From contig JAWRIT010000006.1 of the NCBI GenBank assembly GCA_040268355.1, positions 1 to 59,411 of the forward strand: 59,411 bases of DNA. The letters are read 5' to 3'. Position numbers and translations under genes: made by a program. Origin of the DNA: UBA1367 sp040268355 (lineage in GTDB: Bacteria; Actinomycetota; Coriobacteriia; Coriobacteriales; Atopobiaceae). The notes under the pieces are model-generated. The model saw only the letters and a program-made list of their open reading frames with translations, searched no databases and was not told where the DNA came from. Below are positions 8,800-17,673 of the stretch, piece by piece (positions within the stretch are counted from its first letter, which is position 1; the number at the start of each line of letters is the position of its first letter).

Positions 8800-10956
8800 A
8801 TGAAAACCATCGATCTCCACTGCCACACCAAAGCAACCAAATCAGGCGATGCAAAGTCCCGAAATGTCACTCCTGACGATTTCGCAAAGGAAATCAGCTG
8901 TGCAGGGATCGAGATTGCTGCGATCACTAATCACAATTTATTCGATCTTGACCAATTTCGAGAGCTAGTTGCGGCGACAGACGGCATTGCTCAAGTTTGG
9001 CCGGGAGTTGAGCTCGACGTCAAACGTGGGGGCGAGCGATGGCACATGCTTGTCGTGTGTAATCCGGATAGCGCGGAGGAATTTAGTTCACGACTTTCCC
9101 AACTTGTCAATGGCCTGCGACCTGATGATGTTCTTCTTGAATTCGATGATATCTGGGAAGCTTTTCTACCAGTCGATGCCCTATTCATATCCCACGCCCA
9201 CAAAGAGCCCGGCATCTCTGAAAGAGCGATGCGTGAAATCATCTCTCAGGCAGGAAGAGAGAAGTGGCGCCTTTTCTTTGAACCCACTAGCTTACTCTCT
9301 GTTGGAATAATGGCCAATCACGGTCTCAACATGATTATCGGTAGTGACGTTCAGAACTGGAAAACCTACTCAGAAGATTATAATGAGGACAAGCGCTGTG
9401 TTCTTAGGTTGGATGTTGATGGATTTAGGCAGTTCTGCCTTTTAGCTCAAAGAGATGAAGCTGTTGTCGACACTCTTCTGAACTCGAGAGAGTCTAGAGT
9501 CATGCGTGTTTTCCCGCATAAAGATGTCTCCTTTATGCTTCCTATCTACCAAGATGTCAACGTCATCTTCGGGCAGAAAGGAACTGGTAAAACAGAAATA
9601 GTCCAGTCTCTCCTTAGGGAGTATGAGCACTTGGGGATAAAGTGCAGCACGTATTCCGGTGGTCAGAAAGCATCTGATTTCGACCGTCTTTTGGACACTT
9701 CGGACATGAAGCGTGAGCCTGGCAAATTCGGTAGATCGAACTGCGAAGATGAGATAAAACGAATTACAGAGTGGACCGATGAGGCCCCAATACCTATAGA
9801 TAAATACCGGCTGTGGCTCACAACCCGCAGCAATAGTAAGAAGAAAAAACGTTTCAAGCTCTCCGAGAGCCAAGAGCTTCCGCAGGTCACTACAGGAAGC
9901 TACGAAAAAACAAGGAAAGATGCTTGCATCGCTGGCAAATTTGTCTCCGACTTTGAGGCTCAGAGACTTGGTAAGTACCTCCTAGAGGAGGAAGGTGCTG
10001 TGCTTGAGAAGCTTCTAAAAAAGCTATCGGCGCTTATTCACGACGAGAAAGAAGATCAATTCGTCAACTTAGCTTCAATCGATATGGCAAATACGGCACT
10101 CGGTCAAATCAAAAGTCTCATCGACAAAAAGTCGGAAACGGTCTCAAAACCTGGTAAGTGTGGATTGCACTCATTCGTCACTAGAAGGATCGAGTTGCAT
10201 ACTTTAGTCAAAAACGTGCTCGACAATCTTTCCCCAGACAAGCGTGAAAGCCCCGCTTATCTCGGTCAGTTGGAGGACAAGGGGGCATTATCCCTTATAA
10301 GCCGGTGGAGATATCTAACGGATGGGAGAGGCTCTGTTGCTGGCGAGTACAGTGCGTCAGGAACGAAAATATCCGATCTACGGAAGTGGAGAAATGCTCT
10401 TAAGAATATAATCACTGAAGTCTTTTCGGAAGATTTGCCTGATGCAATCGCCGAATTCGCTAAGCTCTCTAGCGAAACGGGAATTACTTCGCTCGATAAG
10501 TTTATAGGAACGAGCAAGTTCATAAGGATTGACGGTCAGAGCGAGGAATACGCTCCATCTGATGGCGAGAAGGGAATTCTATTGCTTGAGAGACGGCTGA
10601 ATGCCGAAGCGGATGTCTATCTTCTCGATGAGCCGGAAAACGGGATGAGCAATCTCTACATAGATAGCATTATTCGCCCCATCATCATCGACCTTGCCAG
10701 AAAAAGAAGAACCGTTGTTATCGCAACCCACAATGCGAACCTTGCAGTTAGAACTCTTCCCTATCAGTCTGTTTATAGAGAGCACGTGCAAGGTGAAGAG
10801 TATCGAACCTATCTTGGCAACCCATTCACAAATCGGCTGTGTGACCTCAACAAGCAGGCTGAGGATATCGGGTGGGCCGAGCGCAGCATGAGAACTCTCG
10901 AGGGTGGCGAGGAGGCTTTCTATAGCCGGAAGACGATTTATGAAGCGGGAGAGTGA
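8800..10956 (+). CDS. PHP-domain ABC/SMC-like ATPase, candidate defence protein
   Basis: A 718-aa protein combining two modules. The N-terminus is a PHP-type metallohydrolase domain: DLHCHT (residues 5-10), AAITNHNLF, ISHAHKE and IIGSDVQNW supply the usual His/Asp metal ligands. From about residue 230 it is an ATPase of the ABC/SMC type, with Walker A GQKGTGKT (258-265), a long charged middle likely to be coiled coil, a signature-like SDGEKG (about 587), Walker B LLDEPENG (608-615) and a terminal ATHNANLAV. Proteins of this layout (annotated elsewhere as TrlF-like or PHP-AAA) are frequent in defence islands, but the exact activity is not known to me. The ATG has GAGGG 5 nt upstream. Base composition is clearly more AT-rich than the flanking core genes, consistent with transfer. 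It is coupled to a small downstream gene. Confidence 0.85.
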   Translation: MKTIDLHCHTKATKSGDAKSRNVTPDDFAKEISCAGIEIAAITNHNLFDLDQFRELVAATDGIAQVWPGVELDVKRGGERWHMLVVCNPDSAEEFSSRLSQLVNGLRPDDVLLEFDDIWEAFLPVDALFISHAHKEPGISERAMREIISQAGREKWRLFFEPTSLLSVGIMANHGLNMIIGSDVQNWKTYSEDYNEDKRCVLRLDVDGFRQFCLLAQRDEAVVDTLLNSRESRVMRVFPHKDVSFMLPIYQDVNVIFGQKGTGKTEIVQSLLREYEHLGIKCSTYSGGQKASDFDRLLDTSDMKREPGKFGRSNCEDEIKRITEWTDEAPIPIDKYRLWLTTRSNSKKKKRFKLSESQELPQVTTGSYEKTRKDACIAGKFVSDFEAQRLGKYLLEEEGAVLEKLLKKLSALIHDEKEDQFVNLASIDMANTALGQIKSLIDKKSETVSKPGKCGLHSFVTRRIELHTLVKNVLDNLSPDKRESPAYLGQLEDKGALSLISRWRYLTDGRGSVAGEYSASGTKISDLRKWRNALKNIITEVFSEDLPDAIAEFAKLSSETGITSLDKFIGTSKFIRIDGQSEEYAPSDGEKGILLLERRLNAEADVYLLDEPENGMSNLYIDSIIRPIIIDLARKRRTVVIATHNANLAVRTLPYQSVYREHVQGEEYRTYLGNPFTNRLCDLNKQAEDIGWAERSMRTLEGGEEAFYSRKTIYEAGE

Positions 10957-10961
10957 GACGA

Positions 10962-11282
10962 ATGAACTACAGGATGACAGCTACGACTAATGACTCAGGA
11001 GAGGACGTTTTTCGGCTCTTCAAGGAGGATAACAGTTGGTTGGATGTTGGTCTCACGACTGATGAAGGCACCCTCGAGTTGAAGCGAATGTTCTCAGAAA
11101 TCCTGACATCACTGATTCGAGATGGTGAGGCGGAAATCTCCTATATCGATACCTCTTCATATAAGAATGGGATGTATAAAGAAGTGTGTGAAGAGTACGT
11201 TAAAGTTCTGGCAGCAGAAGTCGAGGCTGCCAAAAAGGGACTCGGGGAAGAGGGCCTACTTGAAGTAGCCAGTCCAAGCTAA
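10962..11282 (+). CDS. small partner protein of the PHP-ATPase, unknown function
   Basis: A 106-aa acidic protein without a family I recognise. It contains a predicted helix-rich centre (GTLELKRMFSEILTSLIRDG), a short strand AEISYID, and a C-terminal helix rich in Ala, Glu and Lys (VKVLAAEVEAAKKGLGEEG). The gene follows the PHP-ATPase stop by 5 nt if the ATG at 10962 is used (GGAG 10 nt upstream); an in-frame GTG at 10953 would overlap the stop as GTGA. Either way the two genes are one transcriptional unit and probably work together. It could be a subunit, a sensor or an immunity-type regulator; nothing in the sequence decides. Confidence 0.65.
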   Translation: MNYRMTATTNDSGEDVFRLFKEDNSWLDVGLTTDEGTLELKRMFSEILTSLIRDGEAEISYIDTSSYKNGMYKEVCEEYVKVLAAEVEAAKKGLGEEGLLEVASPS

Positions 11283-12039
11283 CCGAAGTGTGCGAGAGTC
11301 CCCTACACTGTCTAGCTCTTTCTCGCGTGCGATCAGCTTTGGCTGATTATTAAGCGAGGTGCGTACCTACTGCCAAAGCGTTGTAGGTAACTCAACAGTC
11401 TCTAAAGATAGAAAGCCGGATACTTTGTCCGCTGTACCTAGCTACTCCATCCCTGTTGCTAGTCATGGAATAAATCGAGAGCGCTTCCCAATGCACCATA
11501 GTTTCTCTTTGACAAGCGTGAGAAGCGCTCCGTACGAAAGCCAGCGTTCAAAACTTCTGCAGGTCGATCAAGATCGCGTCGGAGATGCTGCTGTCAGCAG
11601 GTAAGAGGATTGTTTTCACGAAGAATGGACTTCGCCCAGAATTTGGAATCGCAACAGATCAGATCCCTGAGGAAAGCAACGGTCACTTTCTTTGACCCAG
11701 CAGTCACATCCGTCCCGAGCTTGCACTAGTTTTTTCGACACGGTCTCTATTGTGCTACCAGCTATGTCAGATGGGCGACGCCCGCTTAATCAGAATGTCG
11801 GGACAAAACGACTCGCTACTTAGCAAGCAGAAAGGCGAAACTATGGTGGTCCCACCCCTAGCTTATCCAGGTATTACCCTTAGAAAACTCACTACCAGTT
11901 GGGGCGACTGCTGGCATCATGCGAGAGGCTGCTGCTCAGTCTTACCTGCCGCGAAGCTTGTGAAGCAGTCATCGAGCATCTATATAAATTAAGCCTACAG
12001 TTCTACGGCTTCTTCTGGGAGAGGAAGTGTTCAGCGTAG
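11283..12039. other. gap with no recognisable gene
   Basis: About 750 bp downstream of the PHP-ATPase pair. Frames are short and interrupted on both strands and no family motif, RNA gene or clear repeat was seen. It probably consists of decayed DNA between cargo genes. Confidence 0.4.
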
Positions 12040-12567
12040 CTACTTAGCTAGCTTTTCCACAGCCTTGGTAAGTCGATGCATGTCGCTCGGGGTGTATAAA
12101 GATCCCGAAAGAGACAGATACTCAAGGACGAACGTATCTTTATAGACCTTGGTGCCGAAGGGGAATTTTCGGGCTACATACTCGATGGAGATAACGCATT
12201 TTTTGTTTTTATATGATCCTAGAGACCCCCACCCGGCTATCAAAGCTGTACTTCTTTTAGCCTTTGGCACAAGCACGGGGATCCCATGTTCAATGAACGA
12301 AGCCTGGACTTGGCTTTTGAAGCTGTCCATGACCATCTCGTAATCAAACCCAACTATATGGATGTCGCGCGCAACACCGGATCCGCAATTCTGAACTATG
12401 AGATTAGCGCACGAATGATCACGGTCATGCTCGATGTGTGCCACAATCTCAGGGAGCTTGGCATCGTGGTTAACATAAAGGGCAACATATATGGCAGCAC
12501 CTGCCGCTATGGCTCCAAAGATGGAGCCCATCGCATCGAGAACGCTCCAAAACCCTAGGCAATCCAT
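12040..12567 (-). CDS. membrane-anchored protein of unknown function
   Basis: A 175-aa protein with one N-terminal transmembrane segment (about residues 7-30, GSIFGAIAAGAAIYVALYV) and a cytoplasmic or extracytoplasmic domain that looks like a beta-sandwich: alternating strands around NLIVQNCGSGVARDIHIVGF, then ALIAGWGSLG, then KKCVISIEYV. The pattern of short hydrophobic strands with a Gly-x-Gly-Val-Ala-Arg turn is common in small anchored proteins found in accessory regions, but I cannot name a family. No strong ribosome-binding site precedes the ATG at 12567, and an internal Met (MGSIFG) is a possible alternative start. It stands alone and its function is unknown. Confidence 0.6.
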   Translation of the reverse strand: MDCLGFWSVLDAMGSIFGAIAAGAAIYVALYVNHDAKLPEIVAHIEHDRDHSCANLIVQNCGSGVARDIHIVGFDYEMVMDSFKSQVQASFIEHGIPVLVPKAKRSTALIAGWGSLGSYKNKKCVISIEYVARKFPFGTKVYKDTFVLEYLSLSGSLYTPSDMHRLTKAVEKLAK

Positions 12568-12951
12568 ATGACACCGCTCTCATTCGATCGATCCGGACAA
12601 TCAAATACTGTCTAAGTGATTTCTCATAGTTGTCCCTGAGCACATCATCGAGACTCTTGTGAATATGCTTGCGAGTAAGCCAGTAACAAGCGGGTCAATT
12701 ATAACTCGCCCCTGTAACTTGAGTGCACCACCGTGCCCCTGTCCTCACTTGTCTCCCTCGCACTTACAGCACTCGCACCCAAGGCATCAGGTGAGGATCG
12801 CCTCAGCATAATGTGTTCTCGCGCCGTCTCGCAAATGACCGACAGGGGCAATGCCACCCTTACCCCTACGAACAGCGCCCTCATACCCTGCTATGATTGC
12901 AGCAGACAGTGTCGCAGCCTCACTGAATCCGCCTATGGGAGAAATCCCTGC

Positions 12952-13299
12952 ATGTTCACCAAAGAAGACACCGGAAAGACCAAGGGTGTTGCAATTATTC
13001 TCATGCTTTTCCACCATTGCTTTCTGAACCCACAGCGCTACGAGGGCCAAGAAGTTTCTTTGCGCCGTTCAGCAAAAGCCAGGTCAACTACTGGTTCCTG
13101 TCCTTCAAGATCTGCGTTGCCATCTTCTGAGATATGACAAGCCCGGATAGCCATCCTCATCGTTCCCTTCATCTACGTGGCTTCTCGTACCGTAGTTCTC
13201 ATCCCATTCCTGATCCTAGGTGTCCTTGCAACCGCACTCTCTACATCACACCAAAGCACCGCCTCCCAATCCTACGTGCCATTCCCTCTGCACCATTGA
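12952..13299 (+). pseudogene. remnant of a membrane acyltransferase (acyltransferase 3 family)
   Basis: The frame from 12952 reads MFTKEDTGKTKGVAIILMLF followed by HHCF, which is the start of the same protein family as the intact acyltransferase at 39081 (family form: a T/V-K-x-KGIAI helix with HHCF or FHC). About 35 codons in, the frame shifts; a second frame continues as PFSKSQVNYW, then SFKICVAIF, and stops. After an internal gap, a third stretch reads VPFIYVASRTVVLIPFLILG and ends at a TGA at 13299, fitting the last membrane helix. Most of the multi-helix core is missing. The gene is dead; its intact relative is about 26 kb away. Confidence 0.75.
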
Positions 13300-13487
13300 T
13301 ACGAACTGACAATGGCGCCTCGCATCACTAAAGACTATCTGTGCCTTTAGGAATATCAATTGAGATGGTTTTCATGTGAGTCACGGCCCGAGTAATCGCA
13401 TTTTATCTACACATAAAAGAATATCTGATAGGCATTCTAGGCAATGGAGTCCATTGCCCACCGTTAGCTAGCGAGCATCTCACCAAT

Positions 13488-13832
13488 TCATCCCCAAGCT
13501 ACAATGCCCGAGCCAGCAAGCTGCTCCCTCCTTGACTTCAAGAACGCATCATTGTTCCTGACCCACTTGGCCGCCTTCTTGAGTTTCTTTGGCGAGAGGC
13601 TGCCTTTGATAACAGTACCTTCTGATATATCGAGTACTACCTCATCCTTCTGGTAGCTGACGTGGAGGTGGGGAGGATTGTGATCTCTCGTATGGATAAC
13701 GAAGTGTATACCGTTTTCGACATGTAGCGTCTGCCTCCTGCATACGTATTCAAAGATATCCATCCATTCTCTGAGCTCAGGGCAGGTAAGCATATGGATC
13801 CAAGCGTAGCTTTCGTTACTTTCGCCAGACAT
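13488..13832 (-). CDS. DUF4160 domain protein
   Basis: A 114-aa protein whose C-terminal 75 residues match DUF4160: HFVIHTRDHNPPHLHVSY, then VVLDISEGTV, then LSPKKLKKAAKWVRNN. The paired His residues in the PPHLHV element are the family hallmark. DUF4160 genes commonly sit beside DUF2442 genes and are suspected toxin-antitoxin-like modules, but no intact DUF2442 gene is present next to it here. The ATG at 13832 has GGAG 7 nt upstream, so the roughly 38-residue N-terminal extension is probably translated. Function unknown. Confidence 0.8.
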   Translation of the reverse strand: MSGESNESYAWIHMLTCPELREWMDIFEYVCRRQTLHVENGIHFVIHTRDHNPPHLHVSYQKDEVVLDISEGTVIKGSLSPKKLKKAAKWVRNNDAFLKSRREQLAGSGIVAWG

Positions 13833-14180
13833 CTTTCACTCCAATCAGTGGCATGCAGCTTCCTTTGAACAGTTGTAAGCAGAGAGTCGCTGGCCTCCAA
13901 AAAGGGAGACGCAGAGACACATCGGCAGGATGTCGAAAAGTGTGAGGCTGCCCTAAGGAACGGAAGATCATCCCAAGAAATCACATCACTCGACAACGCG
14001 ATCCTATGCTCCCGTCAAAGATCGTAGACAAAGCCGTCAGGGGCGTTGACGCAAGCTTGCAAATGCTAGTGAAGCACGTCCGTAGAGGGCTCGCATTGCC
14101 ACGCTCACCGGCTTAACAATATCGTTAGTCGTTGCTAATCATGTAGACCAATAGGCAAGTGGGAGCGCATGAGTCTTCAA
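13833..14180. other. intergenic gap without recognisable gene
   Basis: Between the divergent DUF4160 and FRG genes. No coding frame with support was found; it presumably carries the two divergent promoters, although no strong boxes stand out. Confidence 0.35.
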
Positions 14181-14192
14181 GGGAGATCAACG

Positions 14193-15101
14193 ATGGATAA
14201 ATTGAGCGTGGAGTCCATTTCAGACTTTATCAGCTTCATTCTTCCTCACAAAGGTGAGGCCTTCTTTCATGAGGCAGCCGATCTCCGACCTGTTTTCAGA
14301 GGACAGGCAGACTGTACTTGGAATCTACTCCCCTCGACGTTCAGGACGCGCGAGGATTTTCTAAACGAGCATCTCTACATCAGAGAGTTCCAACGAGAGT
14401 TCCCGGGGGAGTGCTCTGGCTATACGAGTTTCGAAATCTTGGTCAAGGCTCAGCACTACGGTATTCCAACACGTTTACTTGACTTGACCCTCAATCCGCT
14501 CGTTGCACTGTATTTTGCCTGTACCGATCAACCTGACAGCGATGGGGTAGTATATCAGCTTTTTCCGACCGGAGTCTTTCCGCAAGACTCTATCGCCTGT
14601 CTAGCCCTATCCGACTACGTATGCAAGTACAAGCGTCAGCAGTACTGGAACGACACACAAGAAGAGAAGCTGCTACGATCCGTCAAAATGTCAGATAGAC
14701 GGCTATTCTCTTCAGATGCGGAGATTGTCCAAAAAGTATTATCTGGGAATCCGAGCTGGATTCTTGTTTCTCCTGTAGTCAGCAATTCAAGAATTAGAGC
14801 GCAACAAGGCTTGTTCGCACTCTGTACAACTCAGTTAGTTCCATGTAGAGACCGTGGCATGGGGAACAGGCGGTTCTTATTTCCTGATGAAGAGCGCGCC
14901 GCTCAAGAAATGCGGCTTCTTAAGACGGCTCTTGTCCCTCGAGAAAGGAAGCAAGATCTTCTGTTCCAGCTTGATTACCTCGGTATTAATGAATCTGTTC
15001 TCTTTCCTGACTTAGAGCATCAGGCCAGGTCAATCGTCAATAGGGTCAGGCGTATCAATGCGGAATCGACAAAGAGACAACTGGCAAGTTCCGAGCAGTA
15101 G
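14193..15101 (+). CDS. FRG domain protein, candidate defence gene
   Basis: A 302-aa protein with the FRG domain (about residues 25-125): LRPVFRGQADCTWNLLPS contains the name-giving Phe-Arg-Gly, and VKAQHYGIPTRLLDLTLNP plus LVALYFAC is the conserved second half. The remaining 180 residues are soluble and contain no transmembrane segment. FRG proteins are scattered through prokaryotic accessory genomes and appear in phage-defence islands; their molecular activity is unsettled. The ATG at 14193 is preferred over 14169 because GGGAG lies 7 nt upstream of it. Codon use is AT-richer than the core genome. The gene precedes a transposase remnant and the TIR gene, so it sits in the heart of the island. 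Confidence 0.85.
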   Translation: MDKLSVESISDFISFILPHKGEAFFHEAADLRPVFRGQADCTWNLLPSTFRTREDFLNEHLYIREFQREFPGECSGYTSFEILVKAQHYGIPTRLLDLTLNPLVALYFACTDQPDSDGVVYQLFPTGVFPQDSIACLALSDYVCKYKRQQYWNDTQEEKLLRSVKMSDRRLFSSDAEIVQKVLSGNPSWILVSPVVSNSRIRAQQGLFALCTTQLVPCRDRGMGNRRFLFPDEERAAQEMRLLKTALVPRERKQDLLFQLDYLGINESVLFPDLEHQARSIVNRVRRINAESTKRQLASSEQ

Positions 15102-15153
15102 GGCAACCACTCAGTTCTCGATGCTCTTTTTCCTCAAGTGCTATTGACAAAAC

Positions 15154-15398
15154 ACTGCCAGGATCCGCCACGCCTGCACGAGGCCCCACGACCCCTGGCA
15201 GAACGGCAAGGCGGAGAGGATGACCGCACGCTTGCGCAGGAGTAGCAGCATGCCCGGCCCTACAGGAACGAGGATGAGAGGGCCGAGGAGCTCTCCTTCT
15301 TCCTGGAGTACTACAATCACGACAGGCAGCGCAGCGCCTGCGGGACCTTACTCCGATGTCACGACTGTGTCAACGATCTATTGGCAACTAACAGCTAG
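15154..15398 (+). pseudogene. IS481-type transposase, C-terminal fragment
   Basis: Two overlapping frames encode the end of an IS481-like DDE transposase. The first reads IRHACTRPHDPWQNGKAER, the region with the catalytic Glu (KAER). A one-base frameshift follows, then RTLAQE, an in-frame TAG where Trp is expected, then QHARPYRNEDERAEELSFF and LEYYNHDRQRSAC, ending at the TAG at 15396. The N-terminal HTH and first two catalytic Asp residues are absent. No intact element or terminal repeat was found. It ends 11 nt before the TIR gene start, so transposition probably shaped this junction. Confidence 0.85.
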
Positions 15399-15409
15399 GT
15401 AGGAGGCAC

Positions 15410-16198
15410 ATGGCCGGGCAAATCAAATTCAACAAGTACGACCTCGGCAACCTTAAGAAGGACCAAACGGTCGTGGTCACTCTCAAAGGGAACGCAGCCA
15501 ACGTTCGCCTGATGGATTCATCCAATTTCACTGCTTTCAAGAACGGGCACAGGCATCATTACATCGGAGGACTTGCCAAACAATCACCTATCAGGCTTAG
15601 AGTGCCGCGCAGCGGCCATTGGTACGTAACTGTTGACATGAATGGACTAAGAGGAAACGTGAGGTCATCAGTGCATGTTGTGCCAGAGCCACTGCCAGTG
15701 ATAAAGCAAAACACCGCCCTGTCCAGCGTCCCTTCACTCATCAAAGACGTGTCTTCAATCACTCCTGATGAGAAAGGGAAGACGTACGACGTTTTCATCT
15801 CACATGCATCTGAGGACAAGGACGCAGTTGCGAGACCTCTGGCAAATGCCCTTACGAACGCAGGTCTCGCTGTATGGTACGACGAGTTTGAGATGAGAAT
15901 AGGAGACAGCCTAAGGAGAAAGATCGACCAAGGGCTTTCTCACAGTAGATTCGGTATCGTTGTTATCTCCCGCGACTTCATCAAAAAGGGATGGGCGAAC
16001 TACGAGCTTGATGGAATCGTCACTCGAACAGTATCCGGTGAACAGACGATGCTTCCCATCTGGCACAACATCACAAAGGACGAAGTCGTTTCCTTCTCAC
16101 CCACGTTGGCTGACAAGATTGCTCGCAATACAGCGGTAGACAGCATTGAGGATATCGCGCATGAAATCGCCGGCCTCATTGACAGTAGCAAACGCTAA
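15410..16198 (+). CDS. DUF1883-TIR domain protein, candidate NADase effector
   Basis: A 262-aa two-domain protein. Residues 1-90 form a DUF1883 domain (YDLGNLKKDQTVVVTLKGN, then NVRLMDSSNFTAFKNG, then RVPRSGHWYVTVD). A linker of about 30 residues leads to a TIR domain from 126: YDVFISHASEDKD, GLAVWYDEFEM, GDSLRRKIDQGL, RFGIVVISRDF and WANYELDG. The Glu of YELDG (E199) occupies the position of the catalytic glutamate in TIR enzymes that degrade NAD+. Bacterial TIR proteins are usually abortive-infection effectors; the DUF1883 part is the likely sensor or oligomerisation module. AGGAGG lies just before the ATG. It is followed 42 nt later by an unknown gene in the same direction. Enzymatic activity is inferred, not shown. 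Confidence 0.9.
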   Translation: MAGQIKFNKYDLGNLKKDQTVVVTLKGNAANVRLMDSSNFTAFKNGHRHHYIGGLAKQSPIRLRVPRSGHWYVTVDMNGLRGNVRSSVHVVPEPLPVIKQNTALSSVPSLIKDVSSITPDEKGKTYDVFISHASEDKDAVARPLANALTNAGLAVWYDEFEMRIGDSLRRKIDQGLSHSRFGIVVISRDFIKKGWANYELDGIVTRTVSGEQTMLPIWHNITKDEVVSFSPTLADKIARNTAVDSIEDIAHEIAGLIDSSKR

Positions 16199-16240
16199 GC
16201 ACGGTGTAACGCATTTGCTTCAATCGAAGGGGGTAGACAT

Positions 16241-16972
16241 ATGGAACAAGGTAAAGAAATCGAGTTTTTGCTGGTAGACACTACGGGTGTGAACAAGCGT
16301 GCCATTGCATCCGACCTAGCATGGCTTGCAGATTGTGGCGGCGGATGCGTGGTTACTCCTGATAAGAGGACCATGAAAAATGCTATGGATGCCAAAACCG
16401 ATGGCACCTTCAAAAGGGTCGAAGAAAAGCTTAGAGGATATGATATCACTCTAAGTTGGAAACGCCGTGGATTGCCCTATGGAGCCAAGAGTGTTATAGC
16501 CCTCTACATGGACAAAACAATTGATGAAGTCATCAAGAGGGGCAGCGTCGAAAGAGTTCTCTTTGTGCCATGGATGGAAAGCGAGGCGGATTGGTTTAAG
16601 AGCGCCTACAAGGCCATCGTCGTTGATGTTGACGACGCAGGCAATCTTGTTGCCGCCGAGATGCAGCCGGCGTACGAGAGCGTGAGGGATCTTATTCCGG
16701 ATGAGCAAGATAGGATTCTCGAGATTCTTGCACGAACTGCCGCTTGCTACGATAGCAACCTCCAGGGACGTGAGCGGGAACGCTTCAAGGCAGATTTGAT
16801 GAACTGTCGCAGCGCCTGGGTGAAGCTTGACCCGAAGGTTGTGTTGCGCCGATGCGCAGAGCTGGGAATGTCTGCTGAGGATGCCGACGAGATAAGCGGC
16901 ATGGTCAAGCAGCTCAGAGAAGGCCATAGATTCCGTCCGAAGCGTGGTTATGAGAACGGCTGGCGACATTAG
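16241..16972 (+). CDS. unknown protein paired with the TIR gene
   Basis: A 243-aa soluble protein that I cannot assign. Its first 130 residues alternate short hydrophobic strands and helices in a Rossmann-like rhythm (EIEFLLVDTTG, VIALYMD, RVLFVPWMESEADWFKS, AIVVDVDD). The last 100 residues are helical and charged, with KADLMNCRSAWVKLDPKVVL, and end in a basic tail. The ATG is preceded by GGGGG at 7 nt. The 42-nt gap to the DUF1883-TIR gene and shared direction suggest one operon, so it may be a regulator, target recogniser or second effector for the TIR protein. No membrane segment or signal peptide is present. Confidence 0.7.
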   Translation: MEQGKEIEFLLVDTTGVNKRAIASDLAWLADCGGGCVVTPDKRTMKNAMDAKTDGTFKRVEEKLRGYDITLSWKRRGLPYGAKSVIALYMDKTIDEVIKRGSVERVLFVPWMESEADWFKSAYKAIVVDVDDAGNLVAAEMQPAYESVRDLIPDEQDRILEILARTAACYDSNLQGRERERFKADLMNCRSAWVKLDPKVVLRRCAELGMSAEDADEISGMVKQLREGHRFRPKRGYENGWRH

Positions 16973-17087
16973 CGTCCAAACCGACACGCATAGCGCCACC
17001 TTGTGGCGCACTGAGAAAGTGCTCGTACCGGTAAAGATGCAGGAATCGTTCGTTTTGCCTGCCTTGACGACGAAAGGCAGGCAGGAT
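16973..17087 (+). other. two perfect hairpins downstream of the TIR operon
   Basis: Shortly after the 243-aa gene the sequence can fold into GCGCCAC/GTGGCGC with a CTT loop (about 16992-17008), and then into GCCTGCCTT/AAGGCAGGC (about 17058-17083). Neither is followed by a T run, so they are not typical terminators, though they could stop or process the transcript. Confidence 0.35.
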
Positions 17088-17319
17088 ATGGAAGATGACC
17101 AGAATGGCATGCAAGAAGCATCTCAGGCCCAGAAAGGGCAAGGACAGCAGCAGGGCCAGCAGGTGACGTCGCAGCAGGTAAGCGAAGGTAAGACACCCAT
17201 CCCGACCACGAGAAGCAGATCACCGAGCGCGACGAGAAGATTACAGCCTGAAGGCAAAGGTGGCCGAAATGGTCAAGAGCGCCGAGCAGTCGATCGCAGT
17301 TGGAACGCTTACTGCGTGA
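17088..17319 (+). pseudogene. decayed coiled-coil gene, probably from a mobile element
   Basis: From the ATG at 17088 the frame reads MEDDQNGMQEASQAQKGQGQ and continues Gln-rich for about 35 codons. A shift to another frame gives HPDHEKQITERDEKITA and a stop, and a third frame gives LKAKVAEMVKSAEQS and ends at the TGA at 17317. The three pieces join into one sensible coiled-coil protein of the kind seen in phage scaffolds and integrative-element accessory proteins. Two frame disruptions in under 250 bp show it is dead. Family not identified. Confidence 0.55.
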
Positions 17320-17673
17320 GATTCGAGGGGAAGCAAAACGAGGAATGTTGGTGTATCTGGCCCTTGCAGATTATGTCGGCAGCGTCAGAATTTACACCAT
17401 ACTCGCTTGGCACATAAGAAGATTTGCACGTACTTGGAACTCGTAATCCCCATCCCCAATATGTAGGTGATCTTGTCCCTTGACGAGATCCCCCACATAT
17501 CAGGCCCTTAGGCACCCAAGTTCTCGAATAACCATCTCTCCCCGACCACCATTCTTGGCCGGTCATAGGTACCAGCTGCTCACCGTTTCCCAAAATGTGA
17601 ACAAGTCGTTTCCGGTTAGAATTGGATGCGCATAGTGAGTTTCACTCGTGGGCGAATTATTTAGGAGTAGACC
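17320..17673. other. gap before the surface-polymer locus
   Basis: About 350 bp with no supported gene on either strand. It marks the border between the degraded accessory island and the polysaccharide genes and must contain the promoter of the cytidylyltransferase gene, although no strong boxes were found. Confidence 0.4.
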
